From assembly GCA_016929065.1 (NCBI GenBank), contig JAFGJO010000026.1:1-35245 (forward strand): 35,245 bases of DNA, read 5' to 3'. The position numbers and the translations under genes were made by a program. Source of the stretch: Spirochaetales bacterium. Its GTDB lineage: Bacteria; Spirochaetota; Spirochaetia; SZUA-6; RPPD01. This document shows positions 18,631-27,407 of the stretch, piece after piece (position 1 is the first letter of the stretch; each line of letters opens with the position of its first letter). Below the pieces are notes generated by a model. The model saw only the letters and a program-made list of their open reading frames with translations, made no database searches and had not been told where the DNA came from.

Positions 18631-18719
18631 AAAAATCCATCCTGAATAAAAAGGATAAGTATTCTTTTATCACTATTATTATGATAGTCTTTTTAGTAGT
18701 ATTTATCCAGAAATTCGGT

Positions 18720-19412
18720 CTACCATTGCAGCAGATACACATCCTCTTTTTGTTTTTTCAGCCGGATTTTTTTCTTTAATGCCTTTCCGGCAATATACCC
18801 GTGGTATAAAACAATGCCGAAATCTATGTAACTCCAGACTGCATGGCCGGGAAGTTTTTCAACCAGGATAGATTTCTTGTCCATAACCGTGAACCGCCAC
18901 GGCTGTTTGTTCACTGCCGAGGGGGCAAGCCGCATTGCATCAATAATGCGGTTCTGTTCCATGGTGGGAAGCAGACTGTCCTTTGCAAGCAGGGTTTCTC
19001 TGTCTTTTCGGCTGTTGCTGCCGATGAACAACCTTTTTGCAGAAGACAGTATTCCTGCTTTTGTTCCCTTTCCAAGCACAATGACTGCCGGGGCATCCTG
19101 GACGACCGCTTTTCCTGAAGCCATCCAGCAGGTGGCGAGTTCTATTTCGGTGAGGCCTAACAGGATCGACTCGCCCTGAAAACCATATTCGATAAGTTTT
19201 TTATTGGACAGTTTTTTTACCATAGAGTAAATTCTCCCGCTTCCAATGGGGGAGGATGATTCAAACTGCCAGTCGAGTTTGATACTTTTGTCCAGGACCG
19301 GAGCGGTTCGGATAATTTTTTGAATGGCCTTTTGCTGTTTTCTATCAAGGGGAAACAAGGTAAAGTCTCTGGCGGAATAGCGCCGTCGAATTGCTTGAAA
19401 GATATCGTTCAT
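18720..19412 (-). CDS. Nitroreductase-family protein (TM1586-like)
   Basis: A 230-residue flavin-fold protein. The N-terminus MNDIFQAIRRRYSARDF carries the R-R-S/R-x-R-x-F pattern that opens nitroreductases and contacts FMN. Later segments (GFQGESILLGLTEIELATCWM, and the repeat-like RLAPSAVNKQPWRF) are typical of the pseudo-dimeric putative nitroreductase family represented by TM1586, in which two half-domains sit in one chain. The substrate is unknown. The start is placed at 19412 because AAGGA lies seven bases upstream. An in-frame ATG at 19466 would add 18 residues with no family resemblance. Confidence 0.8.
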   Translation of the reverse strand: MNDIFQAIRRRYSARDFTLFPLDRKQQKAIQKIIRTAPVLDKSIKLDWQFESSSPIGSGRIYSMVKKLSNKKLIEYGFQGESILLGLTEIELATCWMASGKAVVQDAPAVIVLGKGTKAGILSSAKRLFIGSNSRKDRETLLAKDSLLPTMEQNRIIDAMRLAPSAVNKQPWRFTVMDKKSILVEKLPGHAVWSYIDFGIVLYHGYIAGKALKKKIRLKKQKEDVYLLQW

Positions 19413-19725
19413 TGAAAATTCCTTTTTTATCGGGATAATTTTAAATATACCTGTATTTTTTTGCAATGGACAGCGGTCTTTTATTGCTCACTGTATGGTT
19501 TTTTGAACACAGGAGACAATAAATACAATTGACAAAACATGTTTCCATGAATACAATCCCTTTTTACACAAAAAACAGATATATAACGGTGTTTTTGTGT
19601 TGATTTCTGGAGCAGTTAAAAATAATTCAGTTTCGATTATCGCTTTTTTTATTTCTATGGATTGTTGAAACGTCTTTTTAAGCATAATTGTGGAGCATGG
19701 ACAATATATTTTCCCGGAGCAGGAT
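19413..19725. other. Divergent intergenic region before aspS
   Basis: No gene is seen in this 313-bp stretch. It holds the aspS promoter candidate described separately. It also holds a near-perfect hairpin at 19566-19600 (arms ACACAAAAAACA and TGTTTTTGTGT), which would lie at the very start of a leader of about 160 nt. No T-box signature was recognised. Confidence 0.6.
19529..19557 (+). promoter_or_regulatory. Sigma-70 type promoter, likely for aspS
   Basis: TTGACA (19529-19534) and TACAAT (19552-19557) are separated by exactly 17 bp. Transcription would begin near 19564 and give a leader of about 160 nt before the aspS start at 19726. Confidence 0.65.
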
Positions 19726-21516
19726 ATGAATAAATACAGAACACATACGTGCGGAGAGCTGCGCAAAGACCATATTGGCAAGGAAGTCACGATTGCGGGT
19801 TGGGTGAACAATAAACGCGACCATGGGGGAGTGCTGTTTGTTGATCTGCGCGATCATTATGGATTGACGCAGGTGGTGATACGGCCCGAATCGGGCATTC
19901 TTGATTCTGTTTCTGCATTACGGAAAGAGACAGTTGTCCAGTTTGAAGGTTTTGTGGAAATGCGCGATGAAGAAACCAAAAACCTCAAGATTCCAACTGG
20001 AGAAATAGACCTCGCTGCACGGAGATTCGAAGTGCTGGGAGAATGTGAGTCCCTGCCTTTCAGTATTTTTCCGGAAGAAGAAGCACCGGAGGAGACCCGT
20101 TTATCATACCGGTACCTGGATCTCCGGAAAAGCAAGCTGCATGAAAACATCGTTCTCCGTTCCAAGGTAATTTCGAGTATACGAAAACATATGGAACAAC
20201 TGGGATTTCATGAATATCAGACCCCCATTCTGACTGCTTCAAGCCCGGAGGGTGCGCGGGATTACCTGGTACCGTCGCGGCTGCATCCGGGAAAATTTTA
20301 TGCGTTGCCGCAGGCGCCGCAATTGTACAAACAGCTTTTGATGGTCGCAGGTTTTGACCGCTACTTTCAGATTGCACCCTGTTTTCGTGATGAGGATGCG
20401 CGCGCAACCCGCTCACCCGGCGAGTTTTACCAGCTGGACCTTGAAATGTCGTTCGTCACGCAGGATGATGTCTTTGCAGTGATCGAATATCTTTTCCCCA
20501 AAATATTTTCCGAATTTTCCAACGCAACATTAACCAAAACACCCTTTCCGCGCATTCCATATAAAGAGGCGATGCTGAAATACGGATCGGACAAACCCGA
20601 TTTGCGCAATCCAATAGAAATCTATGATGTCACCGATATTTTCAAAGCATCGGAGTTCCAGGCCTTTAAAAAGATTGTTGATAAAGGCGGGATTGTCCGC
20701 GCGATGACTGCAAAAGGCATTGCCTCCCAGCCAAAGAGTTTTTTTGAGAACATGCTTGCGTTCGCGCAGTCGATCGGCTCCCAGGGGCTGGCTTATCTTG
20801 TTTTTAATGAAACTGAGGTCAAGGGGCCGGTCGCAAAAGTGCTCCCGGCACAAGAAATGGAACTGCTTAAAAAAGCAGGAGGAATAGAAACCGGCGACGT
20901 CATGTTTTTTGTGGCCAACAAAGAACGCGAGACCGTGCGTATTGCCGGTGAAATCAGGACAAAACTCGGCGAAGAATTGCATCTTCTTGATGCAAATGTG
21001 TTTCAATTTTGCTGGATCACCGATTATCCAATGTTTGAACTCGATGAAACGGGAAAAAAGATCATGTTTTCCCACAACCCGTTTTCCATGCCGCAGGGCG
21101 GAATGGATGCATTGCTGAATGAGGATCCTCTGACCATTCTGGCGTATCAGTACGATATTGTGTGTAACGGCATCGAGCTGTCCAGTGGTGCGATAAGAAA
21201 TCACCAGCCGGAGATCATGTACAAGGCGTTTGAAATTGCGGGATACAGCAAAGAGGAAGTCGACAGCAAGTTCAGCGCACTCATCAAGGCTTTCCACTAT
21301 GGTGCTCCCCCGCACGGCGGCATTGCACCGGGGATTGACCGGATGATCATGCTGTTGGCGGGTGAGGATAATATACGTGAAGTAATTGCCTTCCCCATGA
21401 ACCAGAAAGCCCAGGAACCCATGATCAATACCCCGCGGGAAGTCTCAAAAGAGCAGCTGCGGGAACTGCATATTAAAACAGCGGAACCGGCTGTCAAAAA
21501 AAAGGATGAACAGTAA
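19726..21516 (+). CDS. aspS: Aspartyl-tRNA synthetase
   Basis: A cytoplasmic class II synthetase charging tRNA-Asp, 596 residues, the size of bacterial-type AspRS. The N-terminal OB-fold anticodon domain shows [17 protein letters not shown] and [19 protein letters not shown]. Motif 2 is visible as [24 protein letters not shown]. The bacterial GAD insertion lies in the middle (about 280-415). The C-terminal part has [16 protein letters not shown] and motif 3 [19 protein letters not shown] 19726 has GGAGCAGGA just upstream. An in-frame ATG at 19690 would add 12 residues absent from the family. A terminator follows directly. Confidence 0.96.
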   Translation: MNKYRTHTCGELRKDHIGKEVTIAGWVNNKRDHGGVLFVDLRDHYGLTQVVIRPESGILDSVSALRKETVVQFEGFVEMRDEETKNLKIPTGEIDLAARRFEVLGECESLPFSIFPEEEAPEETRLSYRYLDLRKSKLHENIVLRSKVISSIRKHMEQLGFHEYQTPILTASSPEGARDYLVPSRLHPGKFYALPQAPQLYKQLLMVAGFDRYFQIAPCFRDEDARATRSPGEFYQLDLEMSFVTQDDVFAVIEYLFPKIFSEFSNATLTKTPFPRIPYKEAMLKYGSDKPDLRNPIEIYDVTDIFKASEFQAFKKIVDKGGIVRAMTAKGIASQPKSFFENMLAFAQSIGSQGLAYLVFNETEVKGPVAKVLPAQEMELLKKAGGIETGDVMFFVANKERETVRIAGEIRTKLGEELHLLDANVFQFCWITDYPMFELDETGKKIMFSHNPFSMPQGGMDALLNEDPLTILAYQYDIVCNGIELSSGAIRNHQPEIMYKAFEIAGYSKEEVDSKFSALIKAFHYGAPPHGGIAPGIDRMIMLLAGEDNIREVIAFPMNQKAQEPMINTPREVSKEQLRELHIKTAEPAVKKKDEQ

Positions 21517-21524
21517 ATAACTAT

Positions 21525-21560
21525 CCGGCACATTGTCAAAGACTCTGTGCCGGTTTTTTT
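21525..21560 (+). terminator. Rho-independent terminator after aspS
   Basis: Perfect stem CCGGCACA / TGTGCCGG with a 13-base loop, then seven T. The T run reaches the stop codon of the convergent gene. The minus strand lacks a T run here, so it works in one direction only. Confidence 0.9.
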
Positions 21561-22800
21561 ATGGTGCAGAGACTTTAGTAATCACCAGACGCTTTGCATT
21601 CCCGATGGTTTGCAGAAGCATGAGTGTTGTGCCGTTTTCCGACATAAATACATTGTTGTTTGATACAATATCGATTCGTGCTTTTGGATCGGGGACCGGC
21701 AAATACCCGGGTTTTTTCCCCAGGTCATACCATACCCAGCGCGACCCTGATTTATAAAAAATGAAATTACCGTCATAACTGGCGAACCGCCCGTCCGCGT
21801 AGCTGGGGATGGAATCTGATCCTGTCTGTGCAGTCCCGAATTTCAGGACACTTCCGCTTTTCCAGTTGTATGCCAAAATGGGGCCGCGTTCTTTCGGATA
21901 CAGAAACACGTACGTCCCGTCGTTTGTTCCCATGATGACCGGGCCGCCGCGGAAGTACGTACTGTTTACCCCTGTCATGGCTTCATTTGTAACCGGATAA
22001 TGGCTGAATTTCTGCACCCATTGGCCTGTATATAAATATGAATACATTCCTTTGCCGCCGGGGCCTGCGCCTTTATAACTGAAACTTTTCCCGCTTGCAT
22101 TGGTTGTTATTCCCGCAAACGGATAATACTGCTCCCCGCTGGCTGCACTGGAATGAAAGGTCATTTTATTTGTTTTGATATCAATTTCTATGACCGCAAC
22201 GCGAATGGGGTAGGAGCGCTGATATTCATTATCGCTTTTTTTATGGAAGGGGACTGTTACCCACAACAGTGAACCATCGGCATTCATATCCATGCCTGAT
22301 ACTCCCCGCGCCCCGTCGATCTGACTGTCCTGTTTCTTCAGAAAATCCTTCAGGTCGTACAGTTTTGCCGGACTCCGGCCGTCAGTTTGTTTTACGATAA
22401 CCGCCGCTCCCCAGGGATCAACAAAGGTCTTGTCATTTCCTGCCAGGAACGCCTGAAACGCAGCCACAGACCCGTTTCTGGACAGCCTTACCTGGCCTTC
22501 GGAGGCAAACCATCTGTTTTTTCCTGAAAGGATTTCACCATTCCGCCAGAACACAACCAGCTTTCCGGTGGTAATGCTGTATGCTTTCCCTTCACCGGCG
22601 GCGGTAAAGTTGGCCTGCATATTGACCGCCACACTGCCGTCATAGCTGAGTGCGCAGGTGGGGTGATTTGAATCCCCTTCCTTGTAAAAGGTTGCAGGGA
22701 GTTCTGTATAACTGAGTAAATTTACTTTTGGTATATTTTGCGCGCACGCAATTTCCGCTGCAAATAAAATACACAGAAAAATTATAATAGGCCGTTTCAT
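21559..22800 (-). CDS. Exported protein of unknown function, beta-propeller-like
   Basis: A 413-residue protein with a clear signal peptide (MKRPIIIFLCILFAAEIACAQ, cleavage probably after ACA). I do not recognise a named family. The mature protein is made of repeated short strands with recurring patterns such as ALSYDGSVAV, RLSRNGSVAAF, DMNADGSLLWV and FMSENGTTLML, which look like blades of a WD40 or TolB-type propeller. Some cysteine is retained only near the N-terminus. ATG 22800 is chosen because GGAGG lies a few bases upstream. It shares a divergent intergenic region with the PH-domain membrane protein. Confidence 0.65.
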   Translation of the reverse strand: MKRPIIIFLCILFAAEIACAQNIPKVNLLSYTELPATFYKEGDSNHPTCALSYDGSVAVNMQANFTAAGEGKAYSITTGKLVVFWRNGEILSGKNRWFASEGQVRLSRNGSVAAFQAFLAGNDKTFVDPWGAAVIVKQTDGRSPAKLYDLKDFLKKQDSQIDGARGVSGMDMNADGSLLWVTVPFHKKSDNEYQRSYPIRVAVIEIDIKTNKMTFHSSAASGEQYYPFAGITTNASGKSFSYKGAGPGGKGMYSYLYTGQWVQKFSHYPVTNEAMTGVNSTYFRGGPVIMGTNDGTYVFLYPKERGPILAYNWKSGSVLKFGTAQTGSDSIPSYADGRFASYDGNFIFYKSGSRWVWYDLGKKPGYLPVPDPKARIDIVSNNNVFMSENGTTLMLLQTIGNAKRLVITKVSAP

Positions 22801-22945
22801 GAGTCCCTCCTGTATTATCAGCATAAAACAAACTCAGTGAAAAAAGCCAATGAATTTAAGGAGGGCTGTCAGGGAAAAAAAATTCAATCGACTTGACGAG
22901 TGACGGCGGCTGATGATAGAACCAGTGAAACATGGGGGAAATAGC

Positions 22946-23488
22946 ATGAATGGCATTACTGTGGGCATAATTTTCATTATTGTTACTGTGGTTGTTGCAA
23001 TTATACGGATTTCAGGCAGAAAAAAGGCAATCGTTACTGCTTCCGGAACAATGGTCATGAAATACCCGGTGCTGGTTGCGATATTCGGGTATATCGGGAT
23101 TGGCTTTGGTTTGGCAGCAGGTATTATTGCGTATTCAAATATTATTCCTGTTACAGGAACCGAAGCTGTCCCGTTCCTGGTTCTTGGATTTGTACTGATG
23201 GGACTGCCGCATGTGATTCTGCAGGCAAATGTACGCGTAATTGTTGATGAAGAAACAATTCGATACTCGGGATTTTTGCGAAAAAACCGTGAAGTACGCT
23301 GGGAAAAAATTCTTGAAGTAAGGTTCAGTTTCACTTCCGAACTGGTACTTTATTCGGATACAACAAAAATTAAAATTAATTCGATCATGAAAGGATATGC
23401 AGCTTTTATTGACCGGCTCAAACAAAAGTGCGTGCCCGCTCTCTGGGAAGATGCGGTGAAAAAAAGCGACCGGGTAACCGGTATTTGA
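22946..23488 (+). CDS. Membrane protein with bacterial PH-like domain
   Basis: A 180-residue protein with two transmembrane helices: about residues 2-20 (GIIFIIVTVVVAIIRI) and about 40-80, which contains a long hydrophobic stretch that may be two helices. The C-terminal soluble part (about 95-170) has VIVDEETIRYSGFLRKNREVRW followed by alternating strands and a final helix. This is the pattern of bacterial PH (bPH) domains. Function is unknown; related proteins have been tied to envelope stress or membrane association. ATG 22946 has GGGGGA upstream. Confidence 0.6.
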   Translation: MNGITVGIIFIIVTVVVAIIRISGRKKAIVTASGTMVMKYPVLVAIFGYIGIGFGLAAGIIAYSNIIPVTGTEAVPFLVLGFVLMGLPHVILQANVRVIVDEETIRYSGFLRKNREVRWEKILEVRFSFTSELVLYSDTTKIKINSIMKGYAAFIDRLKQKCVPALWEDAVKKSDRVTGI

Positions 23489-23580
23489 CCGGGACCAGGA
23501 GAATTGGTGGAACCAACATGAACCTTGCCGCCTGCCGGCCGTGAACATGCCTGGAAGGTTTTATCGCGATGCCAAACGTG

Positions 23581-24915
23581 TTATTTTTTGGATTCCTGGA
23601 TGAGCTTCATGAATGTATCCAGGCCGGGCAAGGGCCCCTGCGGTGTCAGCCGGAACGTGTTCCCTGCGGCTGTATATTGTGGTGTATTCATTGCGTCGAC
23701 CAAAGGGGTGTAGAAATGGGAATACATCCCCTGGGATACAGCCCCAAACTGATACCTGAGGGATTCTGTTTTTTTTCCATTCATGGTAGTAATTCCCTCC
23801 CCGACAGTTATCTTGATCCCGTAATTGACAAGCAATTCCGGCAGTTCTTTGCCCAGACGCAGAAACAGTTTATTGACAAGGCCGGTGAAGCGGTCGTCTA
23901 TTACCGTAAACGCATTGCGCATGAGCCGGTCCTCCATAATTGAAGCATATATTTTTGGTTCAAACTTTTCTGCATACAGGATATAGGTCAATATCCAGTA
24001 ACGGAATTCCGCCCAGGCAAAGTAATGACCCAAAACTTCTCCTGTCCAGTCAAGCCAGGTTTTTGCACTTTGAGGGTTTATGGTTTTGTAGTATTCAAAC
24101 AAATCAAAGATGACCTTGTTTGACCAGTAATAGGAATTATATTCATCCAGCAATCCGGAAATGCCGCTTTGCTGACAGCTGTGATGGGACTCTTTATTAA
24201 TGTAGGTTTTATACCGGAATGTTCTCAATTCTTCCGGGATCAGGATTTCCAGTTTCCCCGCCCCAAAAGCGGGATATTGAAGATGAGTCAGGGAGCGCCT
24301 GGGCGCGTAAATTGTGTTGTTCCTGTCAAGATAAAAGGCGTCCAGATACAGTATGAAACTTCTTGTTCCGTCGCTGGAGTAGACGGACATCTCCCTTTCA
24401 CTGCGAACTTTCCTGCTTAAAAGGTAAAGGGCACTCGTGTTGGTAAATTCATGGTTTTCCTCATGGACTGCGGTTGAAATGTCTTTCACCTGTTCAAAAA
24501 AAGATTTATCTGTCTGTATCCAGCGTTTTAATCCACTCCCGTCTAATATTGTTTCTGTTGTTTTCCCGTCAGAACCTGTGGTCGTCCTTGTTCCCGAACT
24601 ACTTGTTTTTGTAGAGGTAAAAGAAGTTCCAATTTTTATTGTATCTGGAAGTTCCTCCGTCCTTCTTGCCAAAAAATATGCATCAGGTGAGTATTCCAAA
24701 AGTAAAGCCCAAATCGGATCTGAAGGTTTTTCCGGCTTGTCCGGAAATTTTTCATGTTCTATGAGTTTTACGAGATACTCGGCGTTTGCCTGCTTGACAG
24801 GCGCCCCGTCAGGCCTGAAATTTTCCCCGGTGCAGAAACAGGAATAAAAAAAGAGAAAAATACCCAGGCATAACAATACTGTAACCTGGCGTTTGTTTTG
24901 TGTGATCATACTCAT
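23581..24915 (-). CDS. Lipoprotein with HExxH metallopeptidase-like motif
   Basis: A 444-residue protein of unknown function. The N-terminal hydrophobic segment ends in FFYSC, a loose spirochaete lipobox, so it is probably lipid-anchored. A Ser/Thr/Gly-rich stretch lies at about 99-120. HEENH at about 151-155 fits the zinc-binding HExxH motif. About 100 residues later KESHHSC and GLLDEYNSYYW (Glu about 258) could supply a third ligand. Nothing else matches a protease family that I can name, so catalysis is only inferred. ATG 24915 has GGGAG five bases upstream. Same strand as the phosphoesterase upstream, 91 bp away. Confidence 0.65.
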   Translation of the reverse strand: MSMITQNKRQVTVLLCLGIFLFFYSCFCTGENFRPDGAPVKQANAEYLVKLIEHEKFPDKPEKPSDPIWALLLEYSPDAYFLARRTEELPDTIKIGTSFTSTKTSSSGTRTTTGSDGKTTETILDGSGLKRWIQTDKSFFEQVKDISTAVHEENHEFTNTSALYLLSRKVRSEREMSVYSSDGTRSFILYLDAFYLDRNNTIYAPRRSLTHLQYPAFGAGKLEILIPEELRTFRYKTYINKESHHSCQQSGISGLLDEYNSYYWSNKVIFDLFEYYKTINPQSAKTWLDWTGEVLGHYFAWAEFRYWILTYILYAEKFEPKIYASIMEDRLMRNAFTVIDDRFTGLVNKLFLRLGKELPELLVNYGIKITVGEGITTMNGKKTESLRYQFGAVSQGMYSHFYTPLVDAMNTPQYTAAGNTFRLTPQGPLPGLDTFMKLIQESKK

Positions 24916-25006
24916 GTTGTCTCCCTGTGATGGCAGTATAATGATACCAAATTCAGATTGCAAGGAAATTATCGCATGCGAGGAAACGATCAAATTTATT
25001 TAAGGA

Positions 25007-25831
25007 TTATCGTGCTGTATTTTTTGCTTTCAATTTTATTACACTGATCTGCGGGCGGGCAAAAAATCTGACCGGCGTGGTGATTGTACCAATCCCATTG
25101 GTTATAAAGACATCACAGCGGGGGCCTTTGACCAGTCCGCTCCGGTATTTCTGCTCGGTTGTTGTGGGCAGGATCGGTGCAAAGAGCCCGAAAAAAGTCA
25201 CCTGTCCTCCGTGTGTATGTCCACTGAGCATGAGATCAATCTGTGACGTCGGCAGCATTTCGGCATAGTCGGGATTATGGGAAAGCAGGACAACAAAATC
25301 ATCGTCGTAGACATCAGAAACCGTGGATTTTGTGTTCTGCAAATCTGTCAAAAGGTCACCGACACCGCCGAGCTTTATCCGCTCACCTTTATAACTGATC
25401 CACACTGATGTATTGTCAAGTACCTGAATATTGTTTTTCAGCATCACTTTTCGTGTGAGTTCCGCACTGCCGTAATGGTCATGATTGCCGAGTACTCCGT
25501 AAACTCCGCTGCGGGCTTTTATATTCCCGAGTACTTCAAAACACCAGGGAATGGTTTCTGTATCGCCATTTGTGTAATCGCCCCCCAACACAACCAGGTC
25601 GGCTGTGAGTTTGTTGATGATATGGACTGTTTCTTCAAGACGTGTTTTGGAAAAATATTTTCCTGCATGAAAATCAGAAATAAATGCAATGGTATATCCG
25701 TCGAATGAAGCAGGGATATCCTTGTGAGGATATTCAATACTGTCGGTCGAGATCCAGTGCGGTTCGATGAAGCTGTACAATAACAGCGAAAACAAAAAAA
25801 CAGCAAACAACAGCAGCTTCTGCTTTTTCAT
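25007..25831 (-). CDS. Membrane-anchored metallophosphoesterase, YkuE-like
   Basis: A calcineurin-like phosphoesterase of 274 residues with one N-terminal membrane anchor (about 5-21). The catalytic domain faces outward. All dinuclear-metal motifs are present: ISDFHAG, LGGDYTNGD, GNHDHYG, LLSHNPDY and SGHTHGGQ. The order and the GHTHGGQVTFFG and GLVKGPRCDVFITNGIGT segments fit the YkuE/YaeI group, some members of which hydrolyse lipid headgroups or UDP-sugars on lipids. ATG 25831 has AGGA with good spacing. An in-frame ATG at 25882 exists without a ribosome-binding site and would add a basic 17-residue extension. Confidence 0.88.
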   Translation of the reverse strand: MKKQKLLLFAVFLFSLLLYSFIEPHWISTDSIEYPHKDIPASFDGYTIAFISDFHAGKYFSKTRLEETVHIINKLTADLVVLGGDYTNGDTETIPWCFEVLGNIKARSGVYGVLGNHDHYGSAELTRKVMLKNNIQVLDNTSVWISYKGERIKLGGVGDLLTDLQNTKSTVSDVYDDDFVVLLSHNPDYAEMLPTSQIDLMLSGHTHGGQVTFFGLFAPILPTTTEQKYRSGLVKGPRCDVFITNGIGTITTPVRFFARPQISVIKLKAKNTAR

Positions 25832-25952
25832 TGCTGTTCCTGCTCTTTGAAAAAACCGTTTCAACAAATTATTCTTTTTCATCCGACAAATATATATAAT
25901 TATATCGGCATAAATGTGCTGAAAAAGGGGAAAGATTGTGGCAGTAAAAAGG

Positions 25953-27041
25953 TCAACTGCGCAGGATGATTCCGCTGCCGATCACCAGTTCATCGTTGTA
26001 AAATACAGCGGACTGGCCGGGAGTTATCTGTGCTGCGCTTGTCAATGAAACAGAGTACCAGCCTGTTCCCGCAGGTTTGATTGCCGCGGGGATATCTTTT
26101 GACTGATACCTCACTTTAATCCGGCATTCAATTTCGGTTTCAGGAGGGGGTATAAACCAGTTAAGCTGCCCGACCGAAAAGACCGTATGTTCGAGTTCAG
26201 ACTGTTTTCCCACGATTACTTCATTGCTTTGCGGATTCAGTCTTGTCACATACCAGGGGCCGCTGCCCAGGCCCAGGCCCTTGCGCTGGCCGACGGTGTA
26301 ATGAATATATCCATGATGCTTTCCAATAATATTTCCATCAGTATCCACGATGTTCCCCGGGGAATCCAGTGCAATTTCCTTTCGGGATTCCTGGACAAAA
26401 GCAGCGTAGTCATCATTGACAAAACAGGCATCCTGGCTTTCTTTTATTTCTCCATAGGTGAAATTGTGTCTTTTGGCAATTTCCACCACTTCACTTTTTA
26501 AATATGTTCCCAGTGGAAAGACCAGGAAGGGAAGCAATTCTTTTGGCACGCGGGAAAGCATGTAGGTCTGATCCTTTTTTGGATCGCGGGCTTTTTTAAG
26601 AAAATATCCTTCATTGGTTTTTTCGATTTGCGCGTAATGGCCGGTTGCAAAATAGAAGGGTTCATCGGGCTTTAACAGACTGTCTGCAACCAGCTGTTCT
26701 TTCATCTGTGTATAAAAGCGGGTAAACCGGATGCGCTCATTACACCGGATACAGGGATTGGGTGTCATGCCGTCAATGTAGGTGTCGATAAAATCATCAA
26801 CCACGTTTTGGGTGAACGCATCTTGCAGGTCAATCATGTAATAGGGGATGGACAGATGCCGGGCAAGAAATTTCGCGCGCTTGAACACGGGAATTGAGCA
26901 GCACCGTGAATCGGGCCAGATATAATGTGTCGCTCCCACAAGCCGGGGGTATTGCTCCCGCAGAAGAATGGCAGCGACCGTGGAGTCAACGCCGCCGCTT
27001 AATGCAACCGCAAGGAGCTTGTCTGAGGTTTGTCCTGCCAT
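25953..27041 (-). CDS. mnmA: tRNA 2-thiouridylase MnmA
   Basis: A cytoplasmic PP-loop ATPase of 362 residues that puts the 2-thio group on U34 of Lys, Glu and Gln tRNAs. The PP-loop SGGVDST is at about 15-21. The catalytic cysteines are in NPCIRCN (Cys about 100) and SQDACF (Cys about 206). GHYAQ, KDQTYML and the C-terminal beta-barrel segments (GQRKGLGLGSGPWYV, TPGQSAVFY) are also present. RDPKKDQTYMLSR is diagnostic. There is no Shine-Dalgarno sequence before the only available ATG, but a promoter places the transcript start at about the ATG. Confidence 0.95.
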   Translation of the reverse strand: MAGQTSDKLLAVALSGGVDSTVAAILLREQYPRLVGATHYIWPDSRCCSIPVFKRAKFLARHLSIPYYMIDLQDAFTQNVVDDFIDTYIDGMTPNPCIRCNERIRFTRFYTQMKEQLVADSLLKPDEPFYFATGHYAQIEKTNEGYFLKKARDPKKDQTYMLSRVPKELLPFLVFPLGTYLKSEVVEIAKRHNFTYGEIKESQDACFVNDDYAAFVQESRKEIALDSPGNIVDTDGNIIGKHHGYIHYTVGQRKGLGLGSGPWYVTRLNPQSNEVIVGKQSELEHTVFSVGQLNWFIPPPETEIECRIKVRYQSKDIPAAIKPAGTGWYSVSLTSAAQITPGQSAVFYNDELVIGSGIILRS

Positions 27042-27077
27042 GACGAGAATATACTATCCGGATGCCGTGTGTGGCAA
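27042..27077 (-). promoter_or_regulatory. Promoter of mnmA, probably leaderless
   Basis: On the minus strand, TTGCCA (27077-27072) and TATATT (27053-27048) are 18 bp apart. Only six bases separate the -10 from the mnmA ATG at 27041, so transcription should start at or next to the start codon. No ribosome-binding site is present, which agrees with a leaderless transcript. Confidence 0.5.
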
Positions 27078-27160
27078 TCGGGCTAAATAAAAACAGGAAA
27101 ATCAGGGAGAATAATTCGCAGGGTATTTGTCCCCCATCTGGTGCGGAGATATGGAGTATG

Positions 27161-27214
27161 TGGACGTTTCCACGAAGTGGAAACTCCGGACATTAGCCCG
27201 CCAGGGCTAATGTC
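27161..27214 (-). repeat. Dispersed two-hairpin repeat, copy 1
   Basis: Two adjacent perfect hairpins: GTTTCCAC-gaa-GTGGAAAC and GACATTAGCCC-gcca-GGGCTAATGTC. The 54-bp unit, read on the minus strand, matches 33900-33953 at 44 of 54 bases with no gaps. A related half unit (GGACGTGGAAACACCGG) lies at about 27232-27248. The rest of the 366-bp gap between mnmA and the next gene holds nothing else recognisable. Confidence 0.8.
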
Positions 27215-27407
27215 ATTTCCTCAATAAGCCGCGGACGTGGAAACACCGGCCGCCGGCCATTGCGCCACACTCAAGAAATTGACTCCTCTTCATTATTTCG
27301 TCCTGGATGCGAAAGCGGGACAGGTCTGTGCCTCTTTGCATTATTTACGCCAAATTTCATTGCAATGGCACATGGGATGGGATAAAATGAGGATGTAGGG
27401 GGAGAAT

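Noticed and set aside
20530-21315. 261-residue open frame antisense to aspS
   Set aside because: It lies wholly inside a conserved synthetase gene, and its sequence has no recognisable domain.
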